Assembly (NCBI GenBank): GCA_963800865.1
Contig: CAWDCL010000004.1
Span: forward strand, 1,674,001-1,738,000
Source of the DNA: JALOKP01 sp963800865
Lineage (GTDB): Bacteria > Acidobacteriota > Polarisedimenticolia > J045
Length of the DNA: 64,000 nucleotides
Reading direction: 5' to 3'
In this document: positions 63,355 through 64,000 of the stretch, piece by piece
Layout of the letters: each line of letters begins with the position of its first letter
Position numbering within the stretch: position 1 is the stretch's first letter
Program-made: the position numbers and the translations under genes
Notes under the pieces: model-generated
Seen by the model: only the letters and a program-made list of their open reading frames with translations
The model's database searches: none
What the model was told of the DNA's origin: nothing

Positions 63355-63996
63355 GTGATCGGCGAGCTGGATGGCCAGGACCGCGTGCCGAACGCGGACG
63401 TCGGCGATGCCGGCGACGCCGGAGCCCTGGCTCTCGGCGTGGGCGCGACCGGCCCCGACACGAGCCGGATGCAGTGGTTCATCATCCACACCTACAGCGG
63501 CTTCGAGAACAAGGTGAAGCAGTCGCTCAGGCAGCGCGCCGACGCCTACGGGATGGGAGACAAGATCGGCGAGATCCTGGTCCCCACCGAAGACGTCGTC
63601 GAAGTCCGGGACGGGAAGAAGGTCGTGACCCGGAAGAAGTTCTTTCCGGGCTACGTCCTGGTCCAGATGGAGATGTCGGACGAGGCGTGGCACGTGGTGC
63701 GTTCCACGCCCAAGGTGACGCGGTTCGTCGGCGGCTCGCAGAAGCCGATGCCGCTGACCCAGGAGGAGGTGGACCGGATCCTGAACCAGGTCCACGTCAC
63801 CCAGGAGAAGCCGAAGCCCAAGTTCGACTACCGCGTGGGCGAGACCGTGAAGATCACCGACGGGCCGTTCAGCAACTTCACCGGCGTCGTCGAGGAGGTC
63901 AACGAGGACCGCTCCACGCTGAAGGTGATGGTGAGCATTTTCGGGCGCTCGACGCCGGTGGAACTGGAGTTCCACCAGGTGAAGCGACCCGAGTAG
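63355..63996 (+). CDS. nusG: Transcription termination/antitermination factor NusG
   Basis: NusG binds RNA polymerase and modulates pausing, Rho termination and coupling with ribosomes. The 213-residue protein has the NGN domain beginning MQWFIIHTYSGFENKVKQSL and ending RFVGGSQKPMPLTQEE, then a KOW domain (RVGETVKITDGPFSNFTGVV). A 38-residue, Gly/Asp/Ala-rich N-terminal extension precedes the NGN when the GTG at 63355 is used. The ATG at 63469 would give a standard-length protein. GGGGAG before the GTG favours the longer form. The gene ends just before the window edge. Confidence 0.96.
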   Translation: MIGELDGQDRVPNADVGDAGDAGALALGVGATGPDTSRMQWFIIHTYSGFENKVKQSLRQRADAYGMGDKIGEILVPTEDVVEVRDGKKVVTRKKFFPGYVLVQMEMSDEAWHVVRSTPKVTRFVGGSQKPMPLTQEEVDRILNQVHVTQEKPKPKFDYRVGETVKITDGPFSNFTGVVEEVNEDRSTLKVMVSIFGRSTPVELEFHQVKRPE

Positions 63997-64000
63997 TTGC

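Overview
The window is a high-GC bacterial chromosome segment with almost no intergenic space, many GTG starts and ATGA/GTGA stop-start overlaps. The gene set suggests a Gram-negative, respiring, selenocysteine-using bacterium: a Nuo complex without nuoEFG in the cluster, a split ATP synthase operon, KorAB 2-oxoacid:ferredoxin oxidoreductase, lipoprotein and PEGA-rich exported proteins, an NtrC-type activator, and a MoxR/DUF58/transglutaminase operon. Acidobacteriota (or another deep, formerly 'deltaproteobacterial' lineage) fits best, but this is inference from gene content. No rRNA or marker alignment was possible.

Region by region. 1-9891: the 3' end of nuoC, then nuoD-H-I-J-K-L-M-N. 9951-12403: an ATP synthase Fo operon (two AtpZ/AtpI-like proteins, atpB, atpE, atpF) with its own putative promoter and no F1 genes, closed by a hairpin. 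12470-18994: a convergent B3/4-domain gene, then a three-gene operon of a membrane pseudokinase with PEGA repeats, an exported TPR/beta-propeller protein and an exported PEGA/PDZ-like protein. 19074-22786: a signalling island holding a PAS-DHp protein without an ATPase domain, a sigma-54 activator, two CTGTC-N8-GACAG dyads, a consensus -24/-12 promoter, two small proteins and a second DHp protein with a degenerate ATPase domain. 22799-30156: CPBP protease, a membrane protein, tRNA-Sec (selC), an RRM protein, a 168-bp MITE-like palindrome inserted at the stop codon of a CDF transporter, a nuclease, and a frameshifted TPR gene. 30333-34929: DUF58, transglutaminase and MoxR. 35073-41543: a PpiC-type lipoprotein facing a five-gene operon (small Cys protein, adenosine deaminase, exported protein, ABC ATPase, fused GldF-GldG). 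42956-43186: a SelW/Rdx-family selenoprotein with an in-frame UGA and a SECIS-like hairpin. 43289-51342: REC-GGDEF and Hpt, queF, DUF971, an XRE-TPR regulator with a small secreted protein, YtxH/DUF948, a 2-hydroxyacid dehydrogenase and a large secreted protein.

51401-63996 is mostly housekeeping: korAB, rplM-rpsI (clear -35/-10 promoter), rpsB-tsf-pyrH-frr-ispDF-rlmB (rlmB carries a one-base frameshift), then tRNA-Thr/Tyr/Gly/Thr-tuf-rpmG-tRNA-Trp-secE-nusG.

The observations most worth follow-up are the unannotated selenoprotein matched by selC in the same window, the sigma-54/CA-less phosphorelay island, the pseudokinase operon, and the MITE. Two frameshifts sit in identical C7-TGG contexts and look like homopolymer sequencing errors.
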